DNA of 16,784 bases from Candidatus Peribacteraceae bacterium (GCA_013140485.1 JABFSS010000056.1:1-16784), one strand, 5' to 3'; shown: positions 8,735 through 16,500, counted from the stretch's first letter. Program-made: numbers and translations. The notes: generated by a model not told the origin, from the sequence alone.

Positions 8735-8779
8735 GGTGAGACGCAAATGCGAAATCACAGCCCCGTTATTCGGCGGCTG
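8735..8779 (-). promoter_or_regulatory. Alternative hairpins overlapping the terminator (possible attenuator)
   Basis: GGGGC plus TGA (8730-8739) can pair with TCA plus GCCCC (8755-8764), which would break the terminator stem at 8720-8734. A third stem, CAGCC/CCG with CGG/GGCTG (8758-8765 and 8771-8779), competes with the second. Three mutually exclusive stems in series resemble an attenuation leader. No known riboswitch class or leader peptide was recognised. Confidence 0.3.
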
Positions 8780-8903
8780 CGGCGGAAACAAAAATTGAGA
8801 GTCGTATGATCACGCAGGAATTGTATGAACGACAGCAGTATGAGCAAGCATTTGCTGTTGTTTTTGAGGAACTACACGTGACCGTGCCATGTGATCGCGC
8901 GCG

Positions 8904-8975
8904 GGGACGTAAAGCGGCTGCGCCGCCACGTCCCACGTAAAATAGCTGCTCGCTTCGCTGTGCGCGATTTTACGT
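8904..8975. repeat. Two tandem hairpins abutting the 3' end of tRNA-Leu
   Basis: The first hairpin (8904-8934) pairs GGGACGT with ACGTCCC and, inside, GCGGC with GCCGC. The second pairs ACGTAAAAT (8935-8943) with ATTTTACGT (8967-8975); its last base is the terminal A of the tRNA CCA end on the minus strand. Its loop contains, on the minus strand, AGCGAAGCGAG, an 11-mer also found in the carB N-terminal element (13632-13642). This looks like a small palindromic repeat inserted at a tRNA 3' end. Alternatively it could take part in tRNA 3' processing or termination; no T run follows. Confidence 0.5.
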
Positions 8976-9064
8976 GGTGCCGCCGGCTGGAATTGAACCA
9001 GCACGCCCCGATAAGAGGGCAAGGGATTTTAAGTCCCTCGTGTCTACCATTTCACCACAGCGGC
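8975..9064 (-). tRNA. tRNA-Leu (anticodon UAA)
   Basis: Read on the minus strand, the gene starts GCCGCUG and ends CGGCGGC-A-CCA, so the acceptor stem is complete (one U-G pair) and CCA is encoded. The D region contains GUGAAAUGGUAGACAC. The anticodon arm is AGGGA-CUUAAAA-UCCCU, giving anticodon UAA. A long variable arm (about UGCCCUCUUAUCGGGGCGU) marks it as class II, as expected for leucine. The T arm is CUGGUUCAAUUCCAG with the GUUCAAUUC loop. The gene is single; a TATACT sequence lies 14 bases upstream as a possible -10 box. Confidence 0.96.
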
Positions 9065-9092
9065 AAAGAACTACTTCCAGTATATCCTCCGT

Positions 9093-9123
9093 TTGAGAGA
9101 ACTAGGATAGATCATGATACAAT
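9093..9123 (+). promoter_or_regulatory. Putative ridA promoter, probably leaderless
   Basis: TTGAGA (9093-9098) and TACAAT (9118-9123) are separated by 19 bases. TACAAT ends 7 bases before the ATG at 9131, so the transcript would start at or next to the start codon. The spacing is longer than ideal, so only the -10 position is moderately supported. Confidence 0.4.
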
Positions 9124-9130
9124 GTGTTCT

Positions 9131-9520
9131 ATGAAGAGAAAAAATGTTTCCTCCGACTCCCCCATGGAGCCGACTATTGGATTCTCACGGGCAGTGAGGA
9201 TCGGCAATGTGATTGCCGTCGCCGGCACCGCTCCCATGACACCAGACGGTAAAACTGCCTGCCCGTGCGACGTCTACGGTCAAACCAAACGCTGCATTGA
9301 GATCATGAAGAAAGCGATTGAGGAAGCGGGTGGCAGCCTGCAGAACGTCGTAAGAACACGCATCATGCTGACGGATATTTCCCGTTGGGAAGAAGCCGCA
9401 AAAGCGCATGGGGAATTTTTCTCAGACATTCGCCCTGCCTGCACATTCGTGGAAGTCAGTGCCTTGATCAAGAACGACTGGTTAGTCGAAACAGAGGCTG
9501 ATTGCGTGATCGAAACGTAA
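9131..9520 (+). CDS. RidA/YjgF family protein lacking the usual arginine
   Basis: A 129-residue cytoplasmic protein of the RidA (YjgF/YER057c/UK114) family, expected to form trimers with ligand sites between subunits. Family features are the N-terminal GFSRAVRIGNVIAVAGTAPM strand pair, the central helix after DVYGQTKRCIEIMKKAIEEA, and VVRTRIMLTDISRWEEAAKA. In classical RidA an arginine in P-A-R-S-C-V-E-V binds the imine substrate carboxylate; here the same position reads R-P-A-C-T-F-V-E-V, with Cys104 in its place. It therefore belongs to a sister group for which 2-imino acid deaminase activity should not be assumed. The frame is open further upstream across the tRNA gene, but that part is not coding. 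ATG 9131 follows a -10 box by 7 bases; an ATG at 9122 is the alternative. It converges on csaA with a 2-base gap. Confidence 0.9.
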   Translation: MKRKNVSSDSPMEPTIGFSRAVRIGNVIAVAGTAPMTPDGKTACPCDVYGQTKRCIEIMKKAIEEAGGSLQNVVRTRIMLTDISRWEEAAKAHGEFFSDIRPACTFVEVSALIKNDWLVETEADCVIET

Positions 9521-9522
9521 TA

Positions 9523-9855
9523 TCAAAACAATTTCCCACCCACTGTCGCCTCCTTTCCCGGCTGCACTAAGACGACGTTTCCCTCCGCATCCGGAACCCC
9601 GAGCGTGAGGGCTTCACTGAAGTGCTTGCCGATTTGCTTCGGCGGAAAGTTCACGACGCCGAGGACCTGCTTGCCGAGCAGCTCAGGACCGTTGTAGAGC
9701 GGCTTCAGCTTCGCGAGAGATTTCTTGATGCCAATCTCGGCGCCGAAGTCGATCTGCAGAATGTGCGTGGAAAATTTGCCTTCGGGAAACGGCTCGACGG
9801 AAAGAACCTTGCCCACGCGGATATCGACTTTTTGGAAATCGTCGAACGTGATCAT
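9523..9855 (-). CDS. csaA: CsaA-type tRNA-binding OB-fold protein
   Basis: A 110-residue single-domain protein of the EMAP-II/Trbp111-like tRNA-binding OB-fold family, which binds the outer corner of tRNA as a dimer; in Bacillus CsaA it is also credited with an export-chaperone role. Family signatures are FQKVDIRVGKVLSVEPFPEG, LQIDFGAEIGIKKSLAKL, VLGVVNFPPKQIGKHFSEAL and VVLVQPGKEATVGGKLF; the length is normal. It starts at ATG 9853-9855 and ends with TGA. It lies 37 bases behind the GT-C/TPR gene on the same strand and may be co-transcribed with it, but TACAAT (9862-9867) ends 6 bases before the ATG, so it may have its own leaderless promoter. Identification as this family is secure; the export role is not shown here. 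Confidence 0.92.
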   Translation of the reverse strand: MITFDDFQKVDIRVGKVLSVEPFPEGKFSTHILQIDFGAEIGIKKSLAKLKPLYNGPELLGKQVLGVVNFPPKQIGKHFSEALTLGVPDAEGNVVLVQPGKEATVGGKLF

Positions 9856-9861
9856 GAAGGA

Positions 9862-9867
9862 ATTGTA
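9862..9867 (-). promoter_or_regulatory. Possible csaA -10 box
   Basis: TACAAT on the minus strand ends 6 bases before the csaA ATG and is identical in sequence to the box in front of the RidA gene. No convincing -35 element was found, and no Shine-Dalgarno sequence lies in the gap. It suggests a leaderless mRNA. Confidence 0.3.
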
Positions 9868-9892
9868 GCAAGAAGGTCCTTGGAATCCTCCC

Positions 9893-11680
9893 TCACTTCA
9901 GCAACAACTTCCGAATGTTCATCAAATGCTCACTCGCTTTCTCATACCCGGGATCCACGCTCACCACGTACTCCAGCTGATTCTTCGCTTCCGCCAGCCG
10001 TCCGCGCTCGGCGTAGAGGCCCGCGAGGTGATAGCGCGAGGCGATGTCGTTGGGATACAGACTGATCGCTTTCTCAAAGAGCGGAATGGCTTCGTCCCCC
10101 CGGTGGAGCGCCTGCAGCTGACCCGCGAGGTTGTAGTAGGGCTCGGAAACATCGGGAAGTAATTCAACGGCGGTACGGAAGTGCGCAAGACCCTCTTCGA
10201 GTTTTCCCATGTTGATCAGGAGTTCGCCAAGAAGGTAATGCGGCGCGACGTCCTCGATGCGTGGATCATCTCCGATTGCGGCGATCGCCTTCTCGTACCA
10301 TGCCTGGGCCGCATCGAACCTGCCGCGTTCGCGTTCGACGTTGCCGGCATTCGTCATTGCTTGGACGTAGTTGCGGTCAAATTCCGCCGCCTTGGCGAAC
10401 CACGGAATCGATTCGTCGAGTTTGCGGCTCTTCACGAGCGCGTCGCCGAGGTTGTTGGCCGCCAGCGCGGAATCGGGATACCAGCGCAGAACGTTTTGAT
10501 AGAGAACGAGATCCGTCTGCCAGACGCGGGTTTGCTGGAAGGTGAAGAGGGCGAAGAGGGCTGAGAGGATCGAGAGGACAGCGATCGAAGGAAGTTTCAT
10601 CTGAATGTTCTTCCGGTTGATCCACACAACCGCAGCACAGAGGAGAATGATCAGGCCGACCGATGGGATGTAGGCATACCGGTCCGACGCGAAGAAAAGA
10701 AACCGGTTCTTCCAGAAGTTCGCGAAATTCGGTATCACGGTCACGAGAAAAAATGACAATCCAAAGGCAATATTCCGGTAGGGGCGCAGCACTGCTGCGC
10801 CCACACCGGCAATCAGGATGATCAACGCCAGAACGGGTACCCAAAATTCGGCATATCCCAATCCCACAGGCGTTTGTTGCGCGTAGATGACGGAAAGATG
10901 AACGGGCCAGAAAAGTTGCTGAATATAGAAGATGACAGCCTTGGCGGAGAGAAGCATCGTCTTCCAGAGTCCCAGCGACCCGATCCCCTGTGCCTTGCCG
11001 AAGAGCGCGATGACCATGAAAACCGCGCTCAACGCGAAGTACGGAATTTTCTCGCGGAGATTTTTCATGCCGATGCGCTCCCCTCTTCTCCAGTCCAGCA
11101 TGAGCAGGACAAGCGGAAGCAAGACCACCGTGACTTTGGAAAGCAGTGCGGCGAGGAACGTCACGACCGCCCATCTGGCCATCTGCCCATTCCGCGGGTG
11201 CTTCGCGGATTCATACAACAGCAGCGTCCACAAAAAGAAGAACGCGGAGAGAACGTCCTTGCGCGCCGCGGCCCACGCGACGGCTTCGGTGTGGACGGGA
11301 TGCAGCACAAAGAGGAGCGCGCCAAAGAACGCGATCCATTCGCGATCGAAGATCTTGCGCAGGAGAAAGAACAGGAAGAGGCCACTGCCGATATGCAGCA
11401 GAAGGTTCGTCAGGTGAAACAGGACAGGCTGCGCACCCGCGATCGCCCATTCGATTTGATACGTGAAGAGCGTCAGCGGAATGTAGAGTTCGGGATCGTA
11501 CGACGTGAACACATGCGCGACGTTTCGGGGTGAGAGCGATTGGACCGCCGCGTTCTTGGTGATCAGCAAACTGTCGTCGATCGAAACGAAAGAATCACGC
11601 ACGACGGAGGGCAGATAGACGACGAGAGGCGCGGCGACGAGGAGGACCAGGAGCCAATGCGTGAGGCGGCCGCGAATCAT
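9893..11680 (-). CDS. TMTC-like GT-C membrane protein with C-terminal TPR repeats
   Basis: A 595-residue protein in two parts. Residues 1 to about 395 form a polytopic membrane domain with roughly ten helices, of the GT-C glycosyltransferase type: an acidic pair in the first outer loop (FVSIDDSLLITKN, Asp35-Asp36) and LHPVHTEAVAWAAARKDVLS are typical of TMTC/PMT-like O-mannosyltransferases, which use lipid-linked sugars. Residues about 410-595 form five TPR repeats (for example ALAANNLGDALVKSRKLDES and SEPYYNLAGQLQALHRGDEA), presumably for protein contacts. Such a protein would glycosylate exported proteins; the large secreted DUF11 protein in this window is a conceivable but unproven target. 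It starts at ATG 11678-11680, with -10-like TATTCT ending 7 bases upstream, ends in TGA, and is followed by csaA. The substrate is unknown. Confidence 0.85.
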   Translation of the reverse strand: MIRGRLTHWLLVLLVAAPLVVYLPSVVRDSFVSIDDSLLITKNAAVQSLSPRNVAHVFTSYDPELYIPLTLFTYQIEWAIAGAQPVLFHLTNLLLHIGSGLFLFFLLRKIFDREWIAFFGALLFVLHPVHTEAVAWAAARKDVLSAFFFLWTLLLYESAKHPRNGQMARWAVVTFLAALLSKVTVVLLPLVLLMLDWRRGERIGMKNLREKIPYFALSAVFMVIALFGKAQGIGSLGLWKTMLLSAKAVIFYIQQLFWPVHLSVIYAQQTPVGLGYAEFWVPVLALIILIAGVGAAVLRPYRNIAFGLSFFLVTVIPNFANFWKNRFLFFASDRYAYIPSVGLIILLCAAVVWINRKNIQMKLPSIAVLSILSALFALFTFQQTRVWQTDLVLYQNVLRWYPDSALAANNLGDALVKSRKLDESIPWFAKAAEFDRNYVQAMTNAGNVERERGRFDAAQAWYEKAIAAIGDDPRIEDVAPHYLLGELLINMGKLEEGLAHFRTAVELLPDVSEPYYNLAGQLQALHRGDEAIPLFEKAISLYPNDIASRYHLAGLYAERGRLAEAKNQLEYVVSVDPGYEKASEHLMNIRKLLLK

Positions 11681-11687
11681 GGATGAA

Positions 11688-11717
11688 AGAATAGCCCAGG
11701 AATGGCTCTTTTGCCGA
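11688..11717 (-). promoter_or_regulatory. Putative promoter of the TMTC-like gene
   Basis: On the minus strand TCGGCA (11712-11717, four of six) and TATTCT (11688-11693) are separated by 18 bases. TATTCT ends 7 bases before the ATG, repeating the arrangement seen at prfA. The transcript would be leaderless. Confidence 0.35.
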
Positions 11718-11719
11718 AA

Positions 11720-11748
11720 TTGCTAGACTAGTTATTATATGTTATAAT
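11720..11748 (+). promoter_or_regulatory. Strong promoter of the EamA transporter gene
   Basis: TTGCTA (11720-11725) is followed after exactly 17 bases by TATAAT (11743-11748), with an extended TG at 11740-11741. The expected start near 11755 leaves only about 7 bases before the ATG at 11762. The surrounding sequence is strikingly A+T-rich. The box lies back to back with the promoter of the divergent TMTC-like gene. Confidence 0.7.
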
Positions 11749-11761
11749 AATACTAATAAAC

Positions 11762-12760
11762 ATGATTTACCTCACGCTTCGACAATGGCCGTTCATCGCG
11801 TGGCAGCGCGAATCCATGTCCGCGAAAAGCGTGGGCTGGATGGCCCTGGTGATCTGCATTCTGGCGGCCTCGACATACAACGGTTTTGCCAAGCTCCTCA
11901 CAGGAGCGCTCTCTCCCCTCTCGCTCTTCTTCGTGAGTGAACTTCTCACGGGCTTCTTCGTCGCGTTCTCGTTCGGACTGATGCCCGTCGTTCGCGGCAT
12001 TTCACGCCTGAATAGGAAATCTTTTCCTCCGCTGCTGCTCGTCGGTCTCACAAGCGGCACCGTCGGCCCCCTGCTGCTCTTTCACGGTCTTGAGCGCAGC
12101 ACGGCAGTCAACGCTTCGCTGTTCCTCAATATGGAACCGGTCTTCCTCGTGATGCTCGCGGTCATTTTTCTGCACGAATCCTTCGGACGGGCGCACGCGG
12201 CGTCATCGGTCGCGATCAGCGCGGGTGTGGTCGTGATCGCTCTGCGGGGATTCACGCAAGGTATCGGCATGAGCTCGGGAGACCTGCTCCTGCTCGCCTC
12301 GAGTTTTTGCTTCGCGACGGGCGGCATCATCTTCCGCAAAAGCCTTCGTCATGTGAAGCCCCACCTCGTCCTCTTTTCGCGCAGCGCGATCGCTGTCGTG
12401 AGCTTCTTCCTCTTGTCGCCGTTCATCAGCCATACGCTCATGGAGGAAGTCCGGGCGTTCCCGCTGGCGGCACTGCCGGTTCTACTTGGCTTCGCATTCA
12501 TCTCGCGGTTCCTCAACGTCTTCAGCTTTTACGAAGCGCTCGACCGGCTTTCGGTGACGACGGTCTCGCTCGTGGGCAACACGGGTATCGTCACGTCGCT
12601 TTTGTTCGCATGGTGGATCGTCGGCGAACCGATCCTCTGGTATCACATTGCGGGCGGCGGGCTCATTATCCTCGGCACGATTCTCCTGGAACTCCTCGGC
12701 ACGCATCCGACCGCCAAGCATTTGGAGCGGCATTTGCGGCAGAGAAATGGGCATCGGTAA
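11762..12760 (+). CDS. EamA/DMT-family transporter
   Basis: A 332-residue inner-membrane protein with ten predicted helices in two tandem EamA domains, the drug/metabolite transporter (DMT) architecture. Helices begin near residue 24 (GWMALVICILAASTYNGFAK); the first domain ends with FLHESFGRAHAASSVAISAG and the second starts after GMSSGDLLLLASSFCFATGG. The second-domain hallmark, around VSLVGNTGIVTSLLFAWWIVGEP, matches the usual pattern of a helix followed by a Gly-Glu near its end. The C-terminus is basic (KHLERHLRQRNGHR). The ATG at 11762 is used; an alternative start at 11816 (MSAKSVGWMALV) would remove an 18-residue leader without clear function. The promoter is strong and the leader nearly absent. 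The substrate cannot be predicted; family members export amino acids, metabolites or drugs. Confidence 0.9.
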   Translation: MIYLTLRQWPFIAWQRESMSAKSVGWMALVICILAASTYNGFAKLLTGALSPLSLFFVSELLTGFFVAFSFGLMPVVRGISRLNRKSFPPLLLVGLTSGTVGPLLLFHGLERSTAVNASLFLNMEPVFLVMLAVIFLHESFGRAHAASSVAISAGVVVIALRGFTQGIGMSSGDLLLLASSFCFATGGIIFRKSLRHVKPHLVLFSRSAIAVVSFFLLSPFISHTLMEEVRAFPLAALPVLLGFAFISRFLNVFSFYEALDRLSVTTVSLVGNTGIVTSLLFAWWIVGEPILWYHIAGGGLIILGTILLELLGTHPTAKHLERHLRQRNGHR

Positions 12761-12773
12761 CCTATTACTCCAT

Positions 12774-13469
12774 ATGATAGAAATTGAATCATTACTGCCA
12801 TCCAATGCCCGGGACTCATCGGTGATACATGCAGCAAAAACTGAGCTTGAGAAAAGTGGAAGGGGAGAAAAGTTCCAACAAGTGTTCGGAGGCAATGCCA
12901 CTGTACTTCTGCAAGAGCTATTTAGGAGCTCTCTTGAGGATTACACGAATACACCTGGACCGCTGACGATGGAAGAAATAGCAGAGGCAGTAGATATAGA
13001 TTTGAGCTGGCAATTTGTTTCGACCATCTATTTCCCAGAATGGAAACCTTGGTATAAGGAAATACATCAAGAAGCACTCAGAACAATTCCTAAAACGATG
13101 CCGACAGGATCTCGATCTGCATTCCGTAAGGCAAAAGTACTAGAAAGAATTAAAGATTTGGATCCGGGAAGCCTGCAAGCGCTTTCAGAGAGAATATTGC
13201 TCAATAAAAATTTAGGGAGTATTCAAGTTTTCCAGGAACGCCTGAATGACAAGATCAACGTCGCCTTGGCCGATCCAGGTCGGTATGTAGGCGAAACCTC
13301 GAAACCTCGCCACGATGACGTCCAAGGCGAGGACGGACTGGGCATAACTCCGCGCAGCAAGTTGCGAAAGACGGCGGACCGAGGATACTCAGTCTCCGCC
13401 GTCAATAATCAGGCTGCGTCAGATACGGGAGTGGCGAAGCAACCGAAGAGGTCATTGGACCCGCTTTGA
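12774..13469 (+). CDS. Hypothetical protein with A+T-rich body and G+C-rich tail
   Basis: A 231-residue protein that I do not recognise. Residues 1-160 are helical and soluble, with IEIESLLPSNARDS at the start, a segment LTMEEIAEAVDIDLSWQFVS that could be a small helix-turn-helix-like unit, and the aromatic patch YFPEWKPWYKE. Residues about 165-231 are polar, basic and probably disordered. Codons of the first part are clearly richer in A and T than those of neighbouring genes, while the tail switches to G+C-rich sequence with an 8-base tandem duplication (GAAACCTC) and a 9-base hairpin at 13370-13403. This suggests horizontal origin plus repeat-derived sequence at the 3' end. I chose ATG 12774; the open frame begins earlier but overlaps the EamA gene, and ATG 12747 is an alternative. 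No Shine-Dalgarno sequence is seen. It ends in TGA, 65 bases before carB. Confidence 0.65.
   Translation: MIEIESLLPSNARDSSVIHAAKTELEKSGRGEKFQQVFGGNATVLLQELFRSSLEDYTNTPGPLTMEEIAEAVDIDLSWQFVSTIYFPEWKPWYKEIHQEALRTIPKTMPTGSRSAFRKAKVLERIKDLDPGSLQALSERILLNKNLGSIQVFQERLNDKINVALADPGRYVGETSKPRHDDVQGEDGLGITPRSKLRKTADRGYSVSAVNNQAASDTGVAKQPKRSLDPL
13370..13403. repeat. Hairpin inside the 3' end of the hypothetical gene
   Basis: GACGGCGGA (13370-13378) and TCCGCCGTC (13395-13403) form a perfect 9-base stem with a 16-base loop. It lies within coding sequence, in the G+C-rich tail. CGCCTTGG and CCAAGGCG form a second inverted pair further upstream in the same tail. No T run follows, so it is not a typical terminator. 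Confidence 0.45.
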
Positions 13470-13534
13470 TAGTCAGTCTACTTCTCTTGAATCAACTTGC
13501 TCTTGGATTGAGCGTCCATTAGGCTCCCCCGGAC

Positions 13535-16500
13535 ATGACCGCAGCGAAGGACGTCGGCTCCTCGACGCCCACTAAGGGCGAGGGGAACGATTTTTTGAAT
13601 TTGCCTCGAGGCAAATTCACCCCGAGTGACGAGCGAAGCGAGGAATCGAGGGGCATCAAGACCATTCTCCTCCTCGGATCCGGCGCCCTGAAGATCGGCG
13701 AAGCCGGCGAATTCGACTACTCCGGCAGCCAGGCGATCAAGGCGTTCAAGGAAGAAGGCAAGCGCGTCGTGCTGATCAACCCCAACATCGCGACCAACCA
13801 GACAAGCTGGGGGCTCGCCGACGCGGTCTATTTTTTGCCCGTGACGCCCAACTTCGTCGAGAGAGTGATCGAACAAGAGAAGCCGGACGCGATTGCGCTC
13901 AGCTTCGGCGGGCAGACGGCGCTCAACTGCGGCGTCGCGCTTGATGAAAAGGGCATACTGAAGAAGCATGGCATCCGCGTGCTCGGCACGCCCGTCGACA
14001 GCATCCGCAAAACCGAGGACCGCGCACTCTTCAACGCAGAGCTGAATTCCATCGATGTCTCCGTCCCCCGCTCTCGCGCGTGCGAATCGGTGACGGACGC
14101 TCTCGCGGCAGCCATTGAGATCAAGTACCCGGTGATCATCCGCGCGGCGTTCGCGCTGGGAGGGAAAGGAAGCGGACGGGCAGTGAACGAAGAAGAATTG
14201 CGCGATCTTCTCAAAGTGGCGTTCGTCGAATCGCATCAGGTGCTGGTGGAAGAAGACCTGACCGGCTGGAAGGAAATCGAGTACGAAGTCGTCCGTGATC
14301 GTGCCGATAACTGCATCACCGTGTGCAACATGGAAAACGTCGATCCGCTCGGCATCCACACGGGCGAGTCCATCGTCGTCGCGCCCAGCCAGACGCTCGA
14401 CAACACCGAGTACCAAATGCTGCGGTCGATCGCGCTCAAAGTCATCCGGCATTTGAAGATCGTCGGCGAATGCAACATCCAGTACGCGCTCGATCCGCGC
14501 TCACGCAAATACCGCGTGATCGAAGTGAACGCGCGCCTCAGCCGCAGTTCCGCCCTGGCCTCCAAAGCCACCGGCTATCCGCTCGCCTTCGTCGCGGCGA
14601 AACTCGCGCTCGGTTACACCCTGCCCGAACTCCGCAACGCGATCACCGAAGTCACCTGCGCCGATTTCGAACCGTCGCTCGACTACGTCGCAGTCAAAAT
14701 GCCGCGCTGGGACCTCCAGAAATTCCGGTTCGTCTCTGACCAGGTCACGAGCGAAATGAAGTCCGTCGGCGAAGTGATGGCGCTGGGACGGACATTCGAG
14801 GAAGCTCTGCAGAAAGCGATCAGGATGCTGAACATCGCCGCAGACGGCTTGTATCCGGTGCCGTTCGAATTCGATGACATCAACCGCGAAGTCAAACGCC
14901 CGACGCCACGCCGGCTTTTCGCGGTGGCCGCCGCCCTCGCGGGAGACTGGACGCCCGCGGAAGTCTCCATCGCGACGGGCATAGACCGGTGGTTCCTGGA
15001 CCGCATCCGGTCGTGCGCTCTCATTGCGAAAGAACTCTTCCAGTCGAAATCGTCCCCTCTCAGCGCGGGTCTTCTGACCCGCGGCAAACGCCACGGTTTT
15101 TCGGACAAAGCGATCGCGGCGATCCGCGAAGAAGTTCCCGAAGATATCCGACAACAGCGCATTGCCGCGGGCATCGTCCCGGTCGTGAAGCAGATCGACA
15201 CGCTGGCGGGAGAGTTTCCCGCCCAAACGAATTACCTATATATGACCTACCACGGGACGGAGAATGACGTCGAATTCGAAGTGAATAGTGAAAAGTTAAA
15301 AGTGAAAAATGTAGATAGCAAAGAACTTTTCACTGTTCACTCTTCACTTTCCACTGAATCTCACAAGCGAGTCATCGTTCTCGGTGGAGGACCATATTCG
15401 ATCGGATCTTCGGTGGAGTTCGACTGGTGCTGCGTCCAAGCCGCGCATGAACTGCAGAAACAGGGCTACGAAGTGGTGATGATCAACAGCAACCCGGAAA
15501 CCGTGAGCACCGACTACGATGAGTGTGACGCTCTATTTTTCGAACAATTGACGGAGGAACGCGTCCGCGACATCGCCGACTTCATCCAGCCCTACGGCAT
15601 CGTCGTCTCGATGGGCGGGCAGATCCCCAACTCCCTGGCCCCCAAACTCGCGCGGGCGGGTCTGCATATTCTCGGCACGGATCCCGCCGACATCGACCGC
15701 GCCGAAGATCGGCACAAATTCTCGAGCCTGCTCGATACGCTCAATATCGACCAGCCGTCGTGGAAGGAATTCGCCGACATGACGTCTGCCCGGGCCTTCG
15801 CCGAGAGCGTCGGGTACCCCGTCATCGTCCGCCCGAGCTACGTGCTCTCCGGCGCCGCGATGGCCGTCGTCCACAGTAATGATGATCTGCAAGCGTATCT
15901 TGAACAGGCGGCGCTCGTCTCCAAGGACGCTCCCGTCGTGATCTCCAAGTTCGAGCAGGGCGCGAAGGAAATCGAATTCGACGGCGTCGCGCAGGGCGGC
16001 AACGTCCTCCTCTATGCCATCTCGGAGCACGTCGAGAACGCCGGCGTCCACTCGGGCGACGCGACCATCGTCCTGCCACCGCAGCGCGTGAACGTCGCGA
16101 CGCTGCGGCAGTTGAAGGTGATCGCCAAACAGATCGCGCAGGGGCTCAAGATCAGCGGCCCCTTCAACATCCAGGTGCTCGCCGCGCGGAACCATTTGAA
16201 AGTGATCGAGTGCAACCTGCGCGCGAGCCGCAGCTTTCCGTTCGCGAGCAAAGTGACCGGCGAGAACTTCGCGGTGCTGGCGACCCAGGCGCTCCTGGGA
16301 CTCGCGCCGCCGGACAAGCGCTACCAGACGGTGGATCTCGACCACGTCGGCGTGAAAGCCGCCCAGTTCAGCTTCAGCCGGCTCAAGGGCGCCGATCCGC
16401 GCCTCGGCGTGGAGATGGCGAGCACGGGGGAGGTCGCGTGTTTCGGCTGGAACGCGGAACAGGCGCTGCTGCTGGCGATGCTTGCGGTCGGCTTCAAGAT

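Noticed and set aside
8806..8940. A 44-codon plus-strand frame beginning MITQELYERQQYEQAFAV
   Set aside because: Its last third is the hairpin sequence behind tRNA-Leu, it has no start signal, and it is short. It may be a remnant of a gene cut off by the repeat, but this cannot be supported.
8891..9130. Upstream extension of the RidA frame across the tRNA-Leu gene
   Set aside because: The extension translates the antisense of a tRNA and the hairpins; the family starts close to ATG 9131.
12648..12773. Upstream extension of the hypothetical gene frame inside the EamA gene
   Set aside because: It overlaps the conserved last helices of the transporter in another frame; ATG 12774 is the first start without large overlap.
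13478..16345. Long open frames on the minus strand opposite carB (13478-14452 and 15533-16345)
   Set aside because: Their translations are rich in Arg, Asp and His without any family pattern, as expected from the complement of a G+C-rich gene; carB is unmistakable on the plus strand.
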